From: Hymenobacter sp. YIM 151500-1
GTDB lineage: Bacteria > Bacteroidota > Bacteroidia > Cytophagales > Hymenobacteraceae
Reading direction: 5' to 3'
Length of the DNA stretch: 64,000 bases
Assembly: GCF_025979885.1 (NCBI RefSeq)
Contig: NZ_CP110139.1
Location: 682,001-746,000 of the forward strand
Made by a program: the position numbers and the translations under genes. Below, in pieces: positions 8,142 to 17,536 of the stretch. Each line of letters begins with the position of its first letter. The stretch's first letter is position 1. The notes beneath the pieces are model-generated. The model was not told the DNA's origin. It did no database searches and saw nothing but the letters and a program-made list of their open reading frames with translations.

Positions 8142-9014
8142 ATGGCTGCCGTGCCAGAACAAGCACCTCTACGTATGCCCACGCTTCACGACCTCCATAC
8201 CACCGCCGCCGGCTTCCAGCGCACCGATAAGATGCCGGTGCTGTTCGTCGGGCACGGCTCGCCGATGAACGCCCTGGCCGACAACGCGTTTACCCAAACG
8301 CTGCATCAGTTGGGGCTGGACATCCGCAACCGGCAGCCGCCGCGGGCCATTCTGGTGGTGTCGGCACACTGGCTCACGCGGGGCACCTTCGTGGCCCTGA
8401 ACGAGCTGCCCGAAACCATCCACGACTTCGGCGGCTTCCCGCAGGCTTTGTTCGACATGCAGTACCCCGCGCCCGGCGCCCCCGACGTGGCCCGCGAGGT
8501 ACTGGCGGCCCTGCCCGATGCCCATGGCACCGACGAGTGGGGCCTCGACCACGGCTCCTGGACCATCCTGCACCACCTCTTCCCCGACGCCGACATTCCG
8601 GTGTTTCAGCTCAGCATTGACTACTACCGGCCCCTGAGCTACCACGCCGAGCTGGCCCGGCAGCTGCAGTTTCTCAGGCGGCGCGGGGTGCTCATCATCG
8701 GCAGCGGCAACATCGTGCACAACCTGCGCCAGAGCATGCCCAAGCTCATGCAGAACGACCCCACGCCCTACGCCTGGGCTCAGGAGTTCGACGAGTGGGC
8801 CAAAATCAAAATAAACCAGCGTGACTTAGCCGCCCTGGCCCACTTCCAGCAGGCCGGCGCCAGCGGCCCCCTGGCCGTGCCCACCCCCGACCATTACATC
8901 CCGCTGCTCTACAGCCTAGCCCTGGCCGAGCCCGACGACGATATCCGCCACGCCTACGAGGAAGTAAGCTTCGGCGGGCTTAGCATGCGCACGTTTGTGG
9001 TGGGGGAGCGGTAG
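8142..9014 (+). CDS. LigB-family extradiol dioxygenase (DODA/YgiD-like)
   Basis: 290 residues. Members open catechol rings, for example 4,5-DOPA to betalamic-acid-type products. The likely metal and catalytic histidines are His38 (VGHGSPMNAL), His76 (SAHWLTRG), His193 (GSGNIVHN) and His251 (TPDHYIPLLY), all in family positions. An in-frame ATG at 8175 (MPTLHDLHTT) is an alternative start. Single gene, divergent from the DUF433/DUF5615 pair. The physiological substrate is not known from context. Confidence 0.9.
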   Translation: MAAVPEQAPLRMPTLHDLHTTAAGFQRTDKMPVLFVGHGSPMNALADNAFTQTLHQLGLDIRNRQPPRAILVVSAHWLTRGTFVALNELPETIHDFGGFPQALFDMQYPAPGAPDVAREVLAALPDAHGTDEWGLDHGSWTILHHLFPDADIPVFQLSIDYYRPLSYHAELARQLQFLRRRGVLIIGSGNIVHNLRQSMPKLMQNDPTPYAWAQEFDEWAKIKINQRDLAALAHFQQAGASGPLAVPTPDHYIPLLYSLALAEPDDDIRHAYEEVSFGGLSMRTFVVGER

Positions 9015-9038
9015 AAGATAAATAGCCAACTTGCATTC

Positions 9039-9860
9039 ATGCTTCGATACGTCGGCTTTGCGTTGCTGCTGACGGGATGTGCCCGCTACCGTCAACCAAT
9101 GGGTCTCGCACCTGCTGCACAGACTGGCGGCTATGTCAACGTTTCTGTGCGGGTAGACAGCCTCCGCTTGCTCGACCCAGCCCGAAATCGGCTGATTCCG
9201 GTGGCGACGTACGGGCCAGCCGGGGAGGTGCGAGGCAGGAAATTACGGATAGCCCTGCTGAATCATGGCTATGGCGGGCGCAACACGGAGTATTCCTTTC
9301 TGGCCCGTGCCCTGGTAGCGCATGGTTATTTTGTAGCGAGCATTCAGCATGAGTTGCCTGGCGACGAGCCCATTGCCAACACGGGGAAGCTGGTCGAAAC
9401 GCGGCGGCCCAACTGGCAGCGCGGGGTAGAGTCCATGCGGTTTGTCTTACGTGAGCTACACCGAATCCATCCTTCCCTGAGCCACCGCCACACGTTGCTG
9501 GTGGGGCATTCCAACGGCGGCGACATGGTGATGCTGTTTGCACAGCAATACGCTGAGTTGGTTGGGGAGGTCATTACGTTGGACAACCGCCGCATGCCCT
9601 TTCCACGCTCAGCCCGGCCGCGGTTGCTCTCCCTGCGTTCCGGCGACCAGCAAGCCGATACGGGCGTACTACCTTCGCCAGCCGAGCAGGCCCGGTGGAA
9701 TATGCAAGTGGTGACAATGCCCGCCACCAGGCACAACGACATGTGGGATGGCGCTACCGAGGAGCGGAAGCAGGAGATGGTAGCGCTGATTAGTCGTTTC
9801 CTGGCAAATGGGAAGCCATGGTTCAGGCGCTCAGGCCCGGCACTGCACAACCGGCCTTGA
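9039..9860 (+). CDS. Lipoprotein alpha/beta hydrolase
   Basis: 273 residues. A short signal peptide ends in the lipobox LLTGC, with the lipidated Cys at residue 14, so the protein is probably anchored in the cell envelope. The hydrolase fold shows an oxyanion-side NHGYGG, the nucleophile elbow GHSNGGD and a late His in TRHND. It resembles dienelactone hydrolase or PAF-acetylhydrolase-like esterases. It lies 24 bases after the dioxygenase and may be co-transcribed with it. Substrate unknown. Confidence 0.8.
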   Translation: MLRYVGFALLLTGCARYRQPMGLAPAAQTGGYVNVSVRVDSLRLLDPARNRLIPVATYGPAGEVRGRKLRIALLNHGYGGRNTEYSFLARALVAHGYFVASIQHELPGDEPIANTGKLVETRRPNWQRGVESMRFVLRELHRIHPSLSHRHTLLVGHSNGGDMVMLFAQQYAELVGEVITLDNRRMPFPRSARPRLLSLRSGDQQADTGVLPSPAEQARWNMQVVTMPATRHNDMWDGATEERKQEMVALISRFLANGKPWFRRSGPALHNRP

Positions 9861-9969
9861 GCAATGTCTTCTGGCGGCGGCTGTAGCAACGCAAAGACGC
9901 GCTTTCATAGCCGCCGGTTTTTACAAGCTACTTCGCAACAGGTGTAGCTCTATGCTTTTTGCAGAAGCC

Positions 9970-10539
9970 TCAGAAATCTTCCTCGCCCTCAACCCAGAAA
10001 TCCAGCAGACTCTCCTGCCCGATGTGGGGCGCGAACTTGGCAGCCAACGCTTCTAAATCGGGGCTGGTTTCCATTGTTATCCAGCCTTCCAGGCCGGGGT
10101 AGTGGCACTGGCGCTGCACCTGGTACTGCGGGCCCGGCAGCAGCGCGAAACGCAGCACCGGCAGCAGGTAGACGAAACGGAGGATTTCTGCGGTGCTCAT
10201 GCCCATTTCATCGGGGCCGTAGGGGTACTCGTACACCGTCACGGCGTCGGGCTCCACGTCGAAGCGCAGAATCTGGAGCGGGGAATACTGGGTTACAACT
10301 TCGCGCACGGTTTCCAGCATGGCGGGCGGCACCTGCGTGGGCACGATTTTGCGCAGGGTAGTTTTGCCGTCTTCCGGGTATTCGTACCACTCGTAGCCTT
10401 CCGGCATGGCTTCCAGGATTTCTTCGGGCGGGTAGCGGGTGTAGTCTTTGACGATGTAGTACCGGACGCCGCCCTTCTTGGCGCGCACGGCGCGGGCGTA
10501 GTAGGTTTCCTGGCGGCGGTTGGTGTAGGTCAGGGGCAT
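9970..10539 (-). CDS. Conserved-looking protein of unknown function
   Basis: 189 residues, not recognised. Soluble, acidic, with many Tyr and Pro residues. The first 50 residues (ARAVRAKKGGVRYYIVKDYT) look like a small beta domain often seen in Bacteroidota proteins of unknown role. No signal peptide or membrane segment. The ATG start is clear, codon use matches neighbours, and the gene is divergent from the glucosidase with about 300 bases between starts. Confidence 0.65.
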   Translation of the reverse strand: MPLTYTNRRQETYYARAVRAKKGGVRYYIVKDYTRYPPEEILEAMPEGYEWYEYPEDGKTTLRKIVPTQVPPAMLETVREVVTQYSPLQILRFDVEPDAVTVYEYPYGPDEMGMSTAEILRFVYLLPVLRFALLPGPQYQVQRQCHYPGLEGWITMETSPDLEALAAKFAPHIGQESLLDFWVEGEEDF

Positions 10540-10839
10540 CAGCAGAACGGCTACGGGGCAAATGATGGCGAAGAAAACAGGTTGCTGCGAAAAACAAGGG
10601 TACTGATGCAGTATTAACCAATGCCAGTGCTACACCAGCCACTTTGGAAGAGGAAGCGCAGGGCTTGGGTGGTCTTGGACAGCTCTGTAGATAGGTGGGC
10701 AGGTGCTTGTTTGACGGGCTTTCCGGCTTTTTTCGGCGCACCCCACCACCAGACCACCCCGCCCCGGCCCCAGGCCCACCCGAACCCCCGCGCGCCAGCT
10801 GCCGTACTTTTGCGCTTGACCTACGCTTACCCTATTGCA
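10540..10839. other. Divergent intergenic region
   Basis: Three hundred bases between two divergent start codons. Besides the -7 box at 10804-10811 for the glucosidase, a weak TACCCTTG-like box reads towards the unknown gene near 10590. The C-rich stretch at 10740-10800 shows no gene-like reading frame with normal codon use. No clear operator is seen. Confidence 0.5.
10804..10811 (+). promoter_or_regulatory. -7 box TACTTTTG
   Basis: Exact TAnnTTTG match 28 bases upstream of the ATG at 10840. It lies inside the long open frame that begins at 10621 and so argues against that earlier start. Confidence 0.6.
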
Positions 10840-13470
10840 ATGACCCAGGAACAGCACCGCCTCCAGCAGGCGGATACCGGCGCCGCGCCCTGGAAAAAGT
10901 TTGGCCCCTACCTCACCGAGCGGCAGTGGGGCACCGTGCGCGAAGACTACAGCCCCCACGGCAACGCCTGGGACTATCTCACCCACAACATGGCCCGCAG
11001 CACCGCCTACCGCTGGGGCGAGGACGGCCTAGGCGGCATTTCCGACGACGAGCAGCGCCTGTGCCTGGCCGTGGCCCTCTGGAACGGCCAGGACCCCATG
11101 CTCAAAGAGCGTCTGTTTGGCCTCACCAACGGCCAGGGCAACCACGGCGAGGACGTGAAAGAGCAGTACTACTACCTCGACAGCACCCCCACGCACTCCT
11201 ACCTGAAGATGCTCTACAAGTATCCGCAGCAGGAGTTTCCGTACGGGGAGCTAGTGCGCGAAAACGCCCGCCGCAGCCGCCAGGAGCCCGAATACGAGCT
11301 GCTCGACACTGGCATCTTCGACGAAGGCCGCTATTTCGACGTGTTCATCGAGTACGCCAAAGCCGCACCCGACGACCTGCTGCTGCACGTGACGGTGCAT
11401 AACCGCGGCCCCGCGGCGGCCCCGCTGCACGTGCTGCCCACGCTGTGGTTTCGCAACACCTGGGCCTGGGGCCACGCCGAGCAGCCCGCGCGGCCCGTGC
11501 TGCGCGCCACCGGCCCCGGCGCGGCCCTGGCCGAGCACCCCACCCTGGGCCGCTACCATCTGTATTGCGACGACGAGGCGGCCCCGCTGCTGTTCTGTGA
11601 CAACGACACCAACTACCGCCGCACCGGCGGCCCCGCTACTTCGGCCCGCTTCTTCAAGGACGGCATCAATAACTACCTGGTGAAGGGCGACGCCGCGGCC
11701 GTGAACCCGGCCCAGGAGGGCACCAAGCTAGCCGCGCATCACCAGCTGGTAGTACCGGCTGGGGAGGCCCGCACCGTGCGCCTGCGCCTAAGCCACCCGG
11801 AGCAGTCCGCTCCTTTTGCCGACTTTGATGCCGTTTTTGCGGCCCGCCGCCAGGAGGCCGACGAGTTCTACGACTGCCTCCAGGAAGACCTGCCGCCCGG
11901 CTCCGACGTGCGCAACATTCAGCGCCAGGCGTTTGCGGGCCTGCTCTGGAGCAAGCAGTTTTACTACTATGACGTGACGCAGTGGCTCGACGGCGACCCG
12001 GCCGGTGCGCGCCTGCCCGCCAGCCGCCGCCAGGGCCGCAACAGCAACTGGCGCCACCTGCGCAACCACGACATCATCTCCATGCCCGACACGTGGGAGT
12101 ACCCCTGGTACGCGGCCTGGGATTTGGCTTTCCACTGCCTGCCGCTGGCCATGCTGGACGCCGAGTTTGCCAAGCAGCAGCTGCGCCTGCTCTGCCGCGA
12201 CTGGTACATGCACCCCAGCGGGCAGCTGCCGGCCTACGAGTGGAACCTCAACGACGTGAACCCCCCGGTACACGCCTGGGCCACGTGGCGGGTGTACCAG
12301 ATGGACAAAAAGCTGCGCGAGGGTCGCGGCGACACGCAGTTTTTGGAGGCCGTCTTTCATAAGCTCACTCTCAACTTCACGTGGTGGGTGAACCGCAAAG
12401 ACAAGAGCGAGCGAAACATCTTCGAGGGCGGCTTCCTGGGCCTCGACAACATTGGGGTGTTCGACCGGAGCGCCCCGCTGCCCACGGGCGGCACCATTGA
12501 GCAGTCGGACGGCACGAGCTGGATGGCCATGTTTGCCCTGAACCTGATGCGCATGGCCCTGGAGCTGGCCCGCACCAACCCCGTGTACCAGGAAATGGCC
12601 GGCAAGTTTTTCGAGCACTTCCTCCACATCGCCGACGCCATGACCCACGGCGGCGACGGGCAGTTCAACCTCTGGGACGAGGACGACCAGTTCTACTACG
12701 ACGTGCTGCACACCCCCGACGGCGTGCGCACCAAGCTCAAGGTGCGCTCTATTGTGGGGCTGATTCCGCTGTTTGCGGTGGAGGTGATAGAGGAAGAGTT
12801 GCTGGAGGCTGCCCCCGAGTTTACGGAGCGGGCCCGCTGGCTGCTCGAAAACCGTCCCCACCTGGCCCGCCTCGTGAGCCGCTGGCAGGAGCAGGGCCGC
12901 GGCGACCGGCACAAGCTGTCCTTACTGCGCCAGAGCCGCCTGCGCAGCCTGCTGCACCGCATGTTGGACGAGAACGAGTTCTTGTCGGACTACGGCATCC
13001 GGGCCCTGTCGCGCTACCACCTCAACGAGCCCTACGTGTTCAGCACCCCGGAAACTGACTTCGTGGTGCAGTACGTGCCCGGCGAGGCCGAGAGTAGCAT
13101 GTTCGGCGGCAACAGCAACTGGCGCGGCCCCATCTGGTTTCCCATCAACTACCTCATCATCGAGTCGTTGCAACGCTTCCACGCCTACTACGGCGACGCC
13201 TTCACCGTGGAATTTCCCACCGGCTCCGGCCAGCCGCACACGCTGCTGCAAGTCGCCGACGCGTTATCGAAGCGGTTGTCGCGCTTGTTTTTGCAAGACG
13301 CCACCGGCCGCCGCCCTGCCCTCGCCGAGGCCGGCCCACTCCAGCAAGACCCCCACTTCCGCGACTACCTGCTCTTCCACGAGTACTTCCACGGCGACAC
13401 CGGCCAGGGCCTCGGCGCCAGCCACCAAACCGGCTGGACCGCCCTCATCGTGCGGCTGTTGAAGGGGTAA
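10840..13470 (+). CDS. GH63/MGH1-like glucosidase
   Basis: 876 residues, cytoplasmic (no signal peptide). It belongs to the bacterial glucosidase group with an (alpha/alpha)6 barrel related to mannosyl-oligosaccharide glucosidase (GH63) and MGH1-like domains. Typical segments are WDYLTHNMARSTAYRWGEDG near residue 45, the aromatic-rich DMPDTWEYPWYAAWDLAFHC-like region around 415-440, and GGNSNWRGPIWFPINYLI near 765. The frame is open 219 bases further upstream, but the family begins near this ATG and a promoter sits in the extension. It is monocistronic. Trehalose genes occur 30 kb away; direct cooperation is speculative. Confidence 0.85.
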   Translation: MTQEQHRLQQADTGAAPWKKFGPYLTERQWGTVREDYSPHGNAWDYLTHNMARSTAYRWGEDGLGGISDDEQRLCLAVALWNGQDPMLKERLFGLTNGQGNHGEDVKEQYYYLDSTPTHSYLKMLYKYPQQEFPYGELVRENARRSRQEPEYELLDTGIFDEGRYFDVFIEYAKAAPDDLLLHVTVHNRGPAAAPLHVLPTLWFRNTWAWGHAEQPARPVLRATGPGAALAEHPTLGRYHLYCDDEAAPLLFCDNDTNYRRTGGPATSARFFKDGINNYLVKGDAAAVNPAQEGTKLAAHHQLVVPAGEARTVRLRLSHPEQSAPFADFDAVFAARRQEADEFYDCLQEDLPPGSDVRNIQRQAFAGLLWSKQFYYYDVTQWLDGDPAGARLPASRRQGRNSNWRHLRNHDIISMPDTWEYPWYAAWDLAFHCLPLAMLDAEFAKQQLRLLCRDWYMHPSGQLPAYEWNLNDVNPPVHAWATWRVYQMDKKLREGRGDTQFLEAVFHKLTLNFTWWVNRKDKSERNIFEGGFLGLDNIGVFDRSAPLPTGGTIEQSDGTSWMAMFALNLMRMALELARTNPVYQEMAGKFFEHFLHIADAMTHGGDGQFNLWDEDDQFYYDVLHTPDGVRTKLKVRSIVGLIPLFAVEVIEEELLEAAPEFTERARWLLENRPHLARLVSRWQEQGRGDRHKLSLLRQSRLRSLLHRMLDENEFLSDYGIRALSRYHLNEPYVFSTPETDFVVQYVPGEAESSMFGGNSNWRGPIWFPINYLIIESLQRFHAYYGDAFTVEFPTGSGQPHTLLQVADALSKRLSRLFLQDATGRRPALAEAGPLQQDPHFRDYLLFHEYFHGDTGQGLGASHQTGWTALIVRLLKG

Positions 13471-13580
13471 AGTGGGGAGGTGTTATTGCGAGGACGCAGG
13501 ACGAAGCACCTGGAGCAAGGCAGAGCCAATCCGTCCTCTTCCTATGCAAGCGTCCGAACTCGCAGAGCCCCTGCCGTGCG

Positions 13581-13858
13581 CCTCACCCCCCGGCCCCCTC
13601 TCCGAAAAGGAGAGGGGGTGCCAGGCGTCGGCAGCTAGCGCCGGAGGGGCGGCATGTTGGTAGGAATTGATAAAGAATAAACGTTCAAAGCCCCAGCGGG
13701 GCGGCACCCATCGTTTGCGGATGATGGTGTCGCCCCGCTGGGGCTTGGTCGTTTTAGTACCTCACTCTTTGCTACCGATATGCCGCCCTTCCGGGGCTAC
13801 CTGTTGACAGGCTTCTCACCTCATACCTCTCACTTCTCGCCTCTCTCTTCTAAAAACC
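13581..13858. repeat. Repeat cluster: families C and H
   Basis: No gene. 13581-13620 is a hairpin of family C (CCTCACCC, then CCCCTCTCCG/CGGAGAGGGG-type arms). 13686-13748 is a palindrome of family H (AAAGCCCCAGCGGGGCGGCA and complement). An outer pair, GGAGGGGCGGCA (about 13640) and TGCCGCCCTTCC (about 13775), encloses family H. The family H core recurs at 23736-23797. Confidence 0.8.
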
Positions 13859-14311
13859 TTACTTCATCTTGCTTTGAATCAGCTTTACTACGTCGGCGTT
13901 GCCGCTTTCCTTGGCGTTAGACAGGGCGTCTTTGCCGTCTTTGTCTTTGAGCTTGGGGTTGGCGCCGCTGGTCAGTAGAAACTCTACCACCTCGGCGCTG
14001 CCCTGGGCGGCGGCGGCCATCAGGGCGGTGGCGTTGAAGGAGTCGGGCTTGTCGATGGCGGCTTTGTTTTTCACCAGGGCTTTCACCACGTCGAGGTGGC
14101 CGTTGCCGGCGGCGATGATGAGAAAGGTAGTCGGGAAGCCGGGCATCATCTCCACGGGCGCATTCACGTCGGCACCGGCCGTAAGCAGGGCGTCCACGTC
14201 GGCGGGCTTGTTTTTGACCACGGCTGCGTACACTTTCTGGGTAGGCGTCTGAGCCTGAGCAAGGGCCGCAGCGGAGAGGAAAAATGTTATAGCGAGGAGA
14301 AGTCTTTTCAT
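13859..14311 (-). CDS. Secreted ankyrin-repeat protein
   Basis: 150 residues from the ATG at 14311, which gives a good signal peptide (MKRLLLAITFFLSAAALAQA). Three to four ankyrin repeats follow (ADVDALLTAGADVNAP, GHLDVVKALVKNKAAIDK, GSAEVVEFLLTSGANPKL, GNADVVKLIQ). Ankyrin repeats bind proteins; small periplasmic versions are often protective partners of enzymes, but no partner gene is adjacent. An upstream in-frame start would place the promoter box within the coding region. Confidence 0.85.
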   Translation of the reverse strand: MKRLLLAITFFLSAAALAQAQTPTQKVYAAVVKNKPADVDALLTAGADVNAPVEMMPGFPTTFLIIAAGNGHLDVVKALVKNKAAIDKPDSFNATALMAAAAQGSAEVVEFLLTSGANPKLKDKDGKDALSNAKESGNADVVKLIQSKMK

Positions 14312-14346
14312 ACTGAAACGGGTGGGGCTAGGGTAAGAAACATTTA

Positions 14347-14354
14347 CAAACATA
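14347..14354 (-). promoter_or_regulatory. -7 box TATGTTTG for the ankyrin gene
   Basis: Exact TAnnTTTG match on the minus strand, about 36 bases upstream of the ATG at 14311. It supports that start over the longer open frame. Confidence 0.55.
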
Positions 14355-14410
14355 CGTAACAAACCCGCTCATTCTACTCGTTTAGGCCAGTATTGTGGTT
14401 CCGTAGCTAG

Positions 14411-14636
14411 CCGTTGCCTGGCGCGGGAACTGGCGCGAGTTTAGCGCAGCGTAACTCGTGCCGAGAATGACGGGAGGCTGTGCCTCCCCACGCCAGAACG
14501 ACTGACGCCCGCACGGCCCGGTACCGGCTTGCCGCTGGCGCGGCAGTGGAGGCCCAGCCTCCACCTCATGCCCAGGCACGAGGTACGCTGCGCTAACCTC
14601 GCGCCAGTGCCCGCGCCAGTACCCGCCAGCAACGGC
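14411..14636. repeat. MITE-like element, family F copy 1
   Basis: About 225 bases with long imperfect terminal inverted repeats (left GCGCGAGTTTAGCGCAGCG, right CGCTGCGCTAACCTCGCGC) and internal hairpins (GGGAGGCTGTGCCTCCC and GGAGGCCCAGCCTCC). A second copy, with the internal part inverted, lies at 21942-22168. No reading frame is conserved as protein, so this is a non-autonomous repeat. It occupies the gap between the ankyrin and SBF genes. Confidence 0.85.
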
Positions 14637-14662
14637 CAGGTCTCAACCGGGTTTTACGCCTG

Positions 14663-15712
14663 CTACCGGGCAGAATCTGCTAGGTGCTCTTGGCCCATGC
14701 GCTGGGCCATGATGCTGGCCAGCACGATTTGCAGGGCGTGGTAGAGCATGAGCGGGAGCAGCAGCACGCCCGTGGCGGCCGAAGCCGGGAACAGCAGCCG
14801 TGCCATTACGCTGCCGTGCACCAACGACTTCTTGGACCCGCAGAACAAGGCCACAATCCGGTCCTCGCGCGAGAAGCCCAGCACGCGGCTCAGGCCCCAT
14901 ACTGCCCCGAACACGGCGAAGTACAAGGCCACCATGCCCGCGCCCAGCGCCAGAATGTCGGCTGGCCCGAAGCTGCGAAACACGCCTTCGGCAAACGACT
15001 CGCTGAACGAGGTGTACACGATGAGCAGGATAATTACCTGGTCGAAGGTGCGCAGGGCCTGGCGGTGCCGCTCGGCGAAGCCCCCGAAGCGGCCGTGCAG
15101 CACCACGCCCGCCACCACGGGCAGCACCACCTGCCACGTCAGGTCCAGGGCCAGGCCCCAGAGGTGGCCCTCCGGCCCGGTACCCGTGCCCAGCACCAGG
15201 CTGGCCCAAAGCGGGGTAAGCACAATGCCAAGCAGACTGGAAATGCTGGCGTTGAAGATGGCCGCCGGCAGATTGCCGCCCGCTATACCCACCATCACCA
15301 CCGACGTAGACACGGTGCTGGGCAGGGTGCACAGAAAGAAGATGCTCTGCCAGAGTAGCTGCGCCTTCCCAGCGTCCATGAACGGGCGCGCGGCTAGGGC
15401 CAGCAGCGGAAACGCCACGAACGTAATCAGCTGCACCACTACGTGCAGGCGCCAGTTGCGCAGGCCGGCCCTGAGCTTTTCCAGGCTCAGCCGCAGCCCG
15501 TAGAAAAAGAAAATCAGCGCCACGCCGCCCTTGGTTACCAGTTTCCACGGCACGGGGCTGGCGGCGCTGCCCGCCTCCGGTAGCACATAGGCCAGCCCCA
15601 CCGCCCCGGCCAGTCCCAGCAGAAACCAGTCGAGCAGCCCCGCCCGGCGCAGCCAGGCGGTGAGGCGGTTTTCGGTGGGCGGCGGAGCGGGAGAGGTGGT
15701 AGGAGCAGTCAT
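14663..15712 (-). CDS. SBF-like Na+/solute symporter (YfeH-like)
   Basis: 349 residues with about ten hydrophobic segments, beginning with LDWFLLGLAGAVGLAYVLPE around residue 28. It belongs to the SBF_like (bile acid:Na+ symporter, DUF4137/YfeH) group. Family-typical elements include GVALIFFFYGLRLSLEKL near 67 and CTLPSTVSTSVVMVGIAGGN near 132, which carries the residues that line the Na+ site in related transporters. Single gene. The transported organic anion cannot be predicted. Confidence 0.85.
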   Translation of the reverse strand: MTAPTTSPAPPPTENRLTAWLRRAGLLDWFLLGLAGAVGLAYVLPEAGSAASPVPWKLVTKGGVALIFFFYGLRLSLEKLRAGLRNWRLHVVVQLITFVAFPLLALAARPFMDAGKAQLLWQSIFFLCTLPSTVSTSVVMVGIAGGNLPAAIFNASISSLLGIVLTPLWASLVLGTGTGPEGHLWGLALDLTWQVVLPVVAGVVLHGRFGGFAERHRQALRTFDQVIILLIVYTSFSESFAEGVFRSFGPADILALGAGMVALYFAVFGAVWGLSRVLGFSREDRIVALFCGSKKSLVHGSVMARLLFPASAATGVLLLPLMLYHALQIVLASIMAQRMGQEHLADSAR

Positions 15713-16039
15713 GCAACAGGGGTAGTAGTGCCGGGTTTGGTCCGGGTAGTGTACGTAGGCTCCCGGCCGGGGGCGCCTTACCTGTCCGGTTGCTCTAAAC
15801 CATTCGTAGGGAAGCTCCGGTAACCTCCCACCGGCTCCAAATCATTTGGTTTGAAGCAGGTGGGAGGATTTGAGATGCATGGTGCATTCGGCCTTCAACA
15901 TAAAAGCGCCGGACAAGGTAGCCCGGCGCTTTCAAAAACCAGATGTGAATAGCTTGAGAAGTTAGTAGCGTCTTAGCTGCAAGCTCTTCAATAAGAAAAG
16001 CTTGCAGCTTGTGGCTTACAGCTTGCAGCTTACAGCTTC
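15713..16039. other. Intergenic region with hairpins and short tandem repeats
   Basis: No gene. A CCTCCCACC/GGTGGGAGG inverted repeat lies around 15823-15867, the terminator of the PepSY gene at 15901-15933, and a run of CAGCTT-type short direct repeats (GCTTGCAGCTTGTGGCTTAC) at about 15975-16036. The repeats lie directly after the PepSY stop codon. Confidence 0.6.
15901..15933 (-). terminator. Rho-independent terminator (PepSY gene side)
   Basis: A 10-bp perfect stem AAAGCGCCGG/CCGGCGCTTT with a ten-base loop and T-rich exit on the minus strand, about 105 bases after the PepSY-protein stop. Confidence 0.65.
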
Positions 16040-17284
16040 CTACACCGCCGCCAGCTTCTGCTGCTTCCGGCGCTGCTTGCGCAGGCGGTTCAGCCACAGA
16101 ATGGTGCCGGTGATGGGGAAGGTGAAGCCCAGCACGCACACTACCAGCCCGATAACCTTGCCGGGCCAGCCGAAGGCGGCGCTGGTATGAATGGGCTTAA
16201 ACCAGCCCCGCACCCGCTGGCCCAGGGTACGCTGCTCGTAGGTTTGCTGGCGCAGCACCTGGCCCGAATACTGGTCGAGGTACACTTCGTCGGTGGCGTT
16301 GTCGTAGGCGGCACCGGGCCGCAGTGTGGCTACCCGAATGCTGCCGGTGGCTTCCTTTGGAAGCTGGAGCGAATAGTACACGGCCTGGGGCGCCTGCTGG
16401 CGGGCGGCAGCCAGCACGGCATCGGGCGAGAGGGCCGCGGCTGTTGCTGCCGGGGCAGCCGACTGCGGGGGCTCGGGGCGCTGCATGGGCGAGTTGGTGA
16501 CGGCGTAGATGCCCTTGTTGAACCACTCAAACGACCAGGCCAGCCCCGTAAACGCAAATACCAGCAGGAACAACGCCGAGTAGAAGCCCAGCACAATGTG
16601 CAGGTCGTGGTTGAGGCGTTTCCAGCCGCCGGTCCATTTCACGGTGAGGCGCTGGCGCAGGGCCTTGCGCGTGGCCGGCCACCACAGCACGATGCCCGTC
16701 AGCAGAATAACCAGGAATATAACGGTGCTCACGCCCACAATGAGCTTGCCCACCGCGCCACCCACCATGCCCCGGTGCAGGGCCATCATCGAGAAAAAGA
16801 AAGTCTCGCGGTAGTTCAGCTCCCCCGTCACGGCCGCCGTGTAGGGGTTTAGAAACACCTTGGGCCCGCCACCTTCGCCGCCGCCACCTTTGGGGGGCTT
16901 AGGGGCTTGGCTTGCACCTTCCTTCGGTTGGGGGCTTAGGCGCTTGGCTTGTTGGGCTTCGGCGGGCTGTGCAGCTTCGGGCCGGCCTTCGCCTTTCCGC
17001 TCCGGGCCGGCCAGGCTGAACTCCACAGTGCGGGTGGGGTCGGCGTACACTTTGAGGCCGGTGATTGTGGCGCCGGGCTTGGCCGCCTGCACGGCCTCGG
17101 TGAGGCGGGCCAGGGGCAGGGCGGCGGGCGTGGCAGGGGCTTCCACGAAGTACCGCTCGGGGTGCCAGGCTTGTTCCAGCTCTTTTTCAAACACCAGCAC
17201 CGCGCCCGTCAGGCACACCACAGCAAGTACCAGCCCCGATGCCAGGCCGAGGTAGAGGTGAATGTTGCGGAAGAAGATTTTCAT
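16040..17284 (-). CDS. PepSY-associated membrane protein (iron-uptake type)
   Basis: 414 residues. Four transmembrane helices: about 8-30 (HLYLGLASGLVLAVVCLTGA), 180-205, 235-260 and 365-390. Two periplasmic PepSY-type regions lie between them. A Pro/Lys/Gly-rich low-complexity insert at about 118-142 (KPPKGGGGEGGGP) is unusual. The C-terminus is strongly basic. Family members are often ferric-siderophore reductases or helpers and sit beside TonB receptors. Here the siderophore receptor lies upstream on the same strand with a 252-base gap, so the two probably act in one iron-uptake route. Confidence 0.85.
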   Translation of the reverse strand: MKIFFRNIHLYLGLASGLVLAVVCLTGAVLVFEKELEQAWHPERYFVEAPATPAALPLARLTEAVQAAKPGATITGLKVYADPTRTVEFSLAGPERKGEGRPEAAQPAEAQQAKRLSPQPKEGASQAPKPPKGGGGEGGGPKVFLNPYTAAVTGELNYRETFFFSMMALHRGMVGGAVGKLIVGVSTVIFLVILLTGIVLWWPATRKALRQRLTVKWTGGWKRLNHDLHIVLGFYSALFLLVFAFTGLAWSFEWFNKGIYAVTNSPMQRPEPPQSAAPAATAAALSPDAVLAAARQQAPQAVYYSLQLPKEATGSIRVATLRPGAAYDNATDEVYLDQYSGQVLRQQTYEQRTLGQRVRGWFKPIHTSAAFGWPGKVIGLVVCVLGFTFPITGTILWLNRLRKQRRKQQKLAAV

Positions 17285-17443
17285 CAGAAGAAAGCAAAAA
17301 ATAACGGCTACTCAGGTCGGGCAAGGTCGGCAGAAAACTCGGATGAGGCCAGTTGCAGCCAGTTTCCGGGCCGGGCTTACTTTGTTTTATCTTTACTCAC
17401 TCACTACCTAAGTGGAGTGAGCAAAGACAACTAAAGACGCTTT

Positions 17444-17522
17444 GTCATTCCGAGCGGAGCGAGGAATCTGAGGTTAAAGCAAGGCGCTGACCCAGATTCA
17501 GCGCTCCGCTCAGAATGACTAG
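17444..17522. repeat. Palindromic repeat, family D
   Basis: Inverted arms GTCATTCCGAGCGGAGCG (left) and CGCTCCGCTCAGAATGAC (right), imperfect, between the receptor stop and the PepSY start. A partial copy is at 30196-30222. Confidence 0.7.
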
Positions 17523-17536
17523 GGAACGGCCGGCAA

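Noticed and set aside
10621..10839. Upstream extension of the glucosidase frame
   Set aside because: The family starts near 10840 and a TACTTTTG promoter box lies inside the extension.
15975..16036. Short direct repeats that might be a CRISPR array
   Set aside because: Units are only 6-13 bases with irregular spacing and no unique spacers; no cas genes are present.
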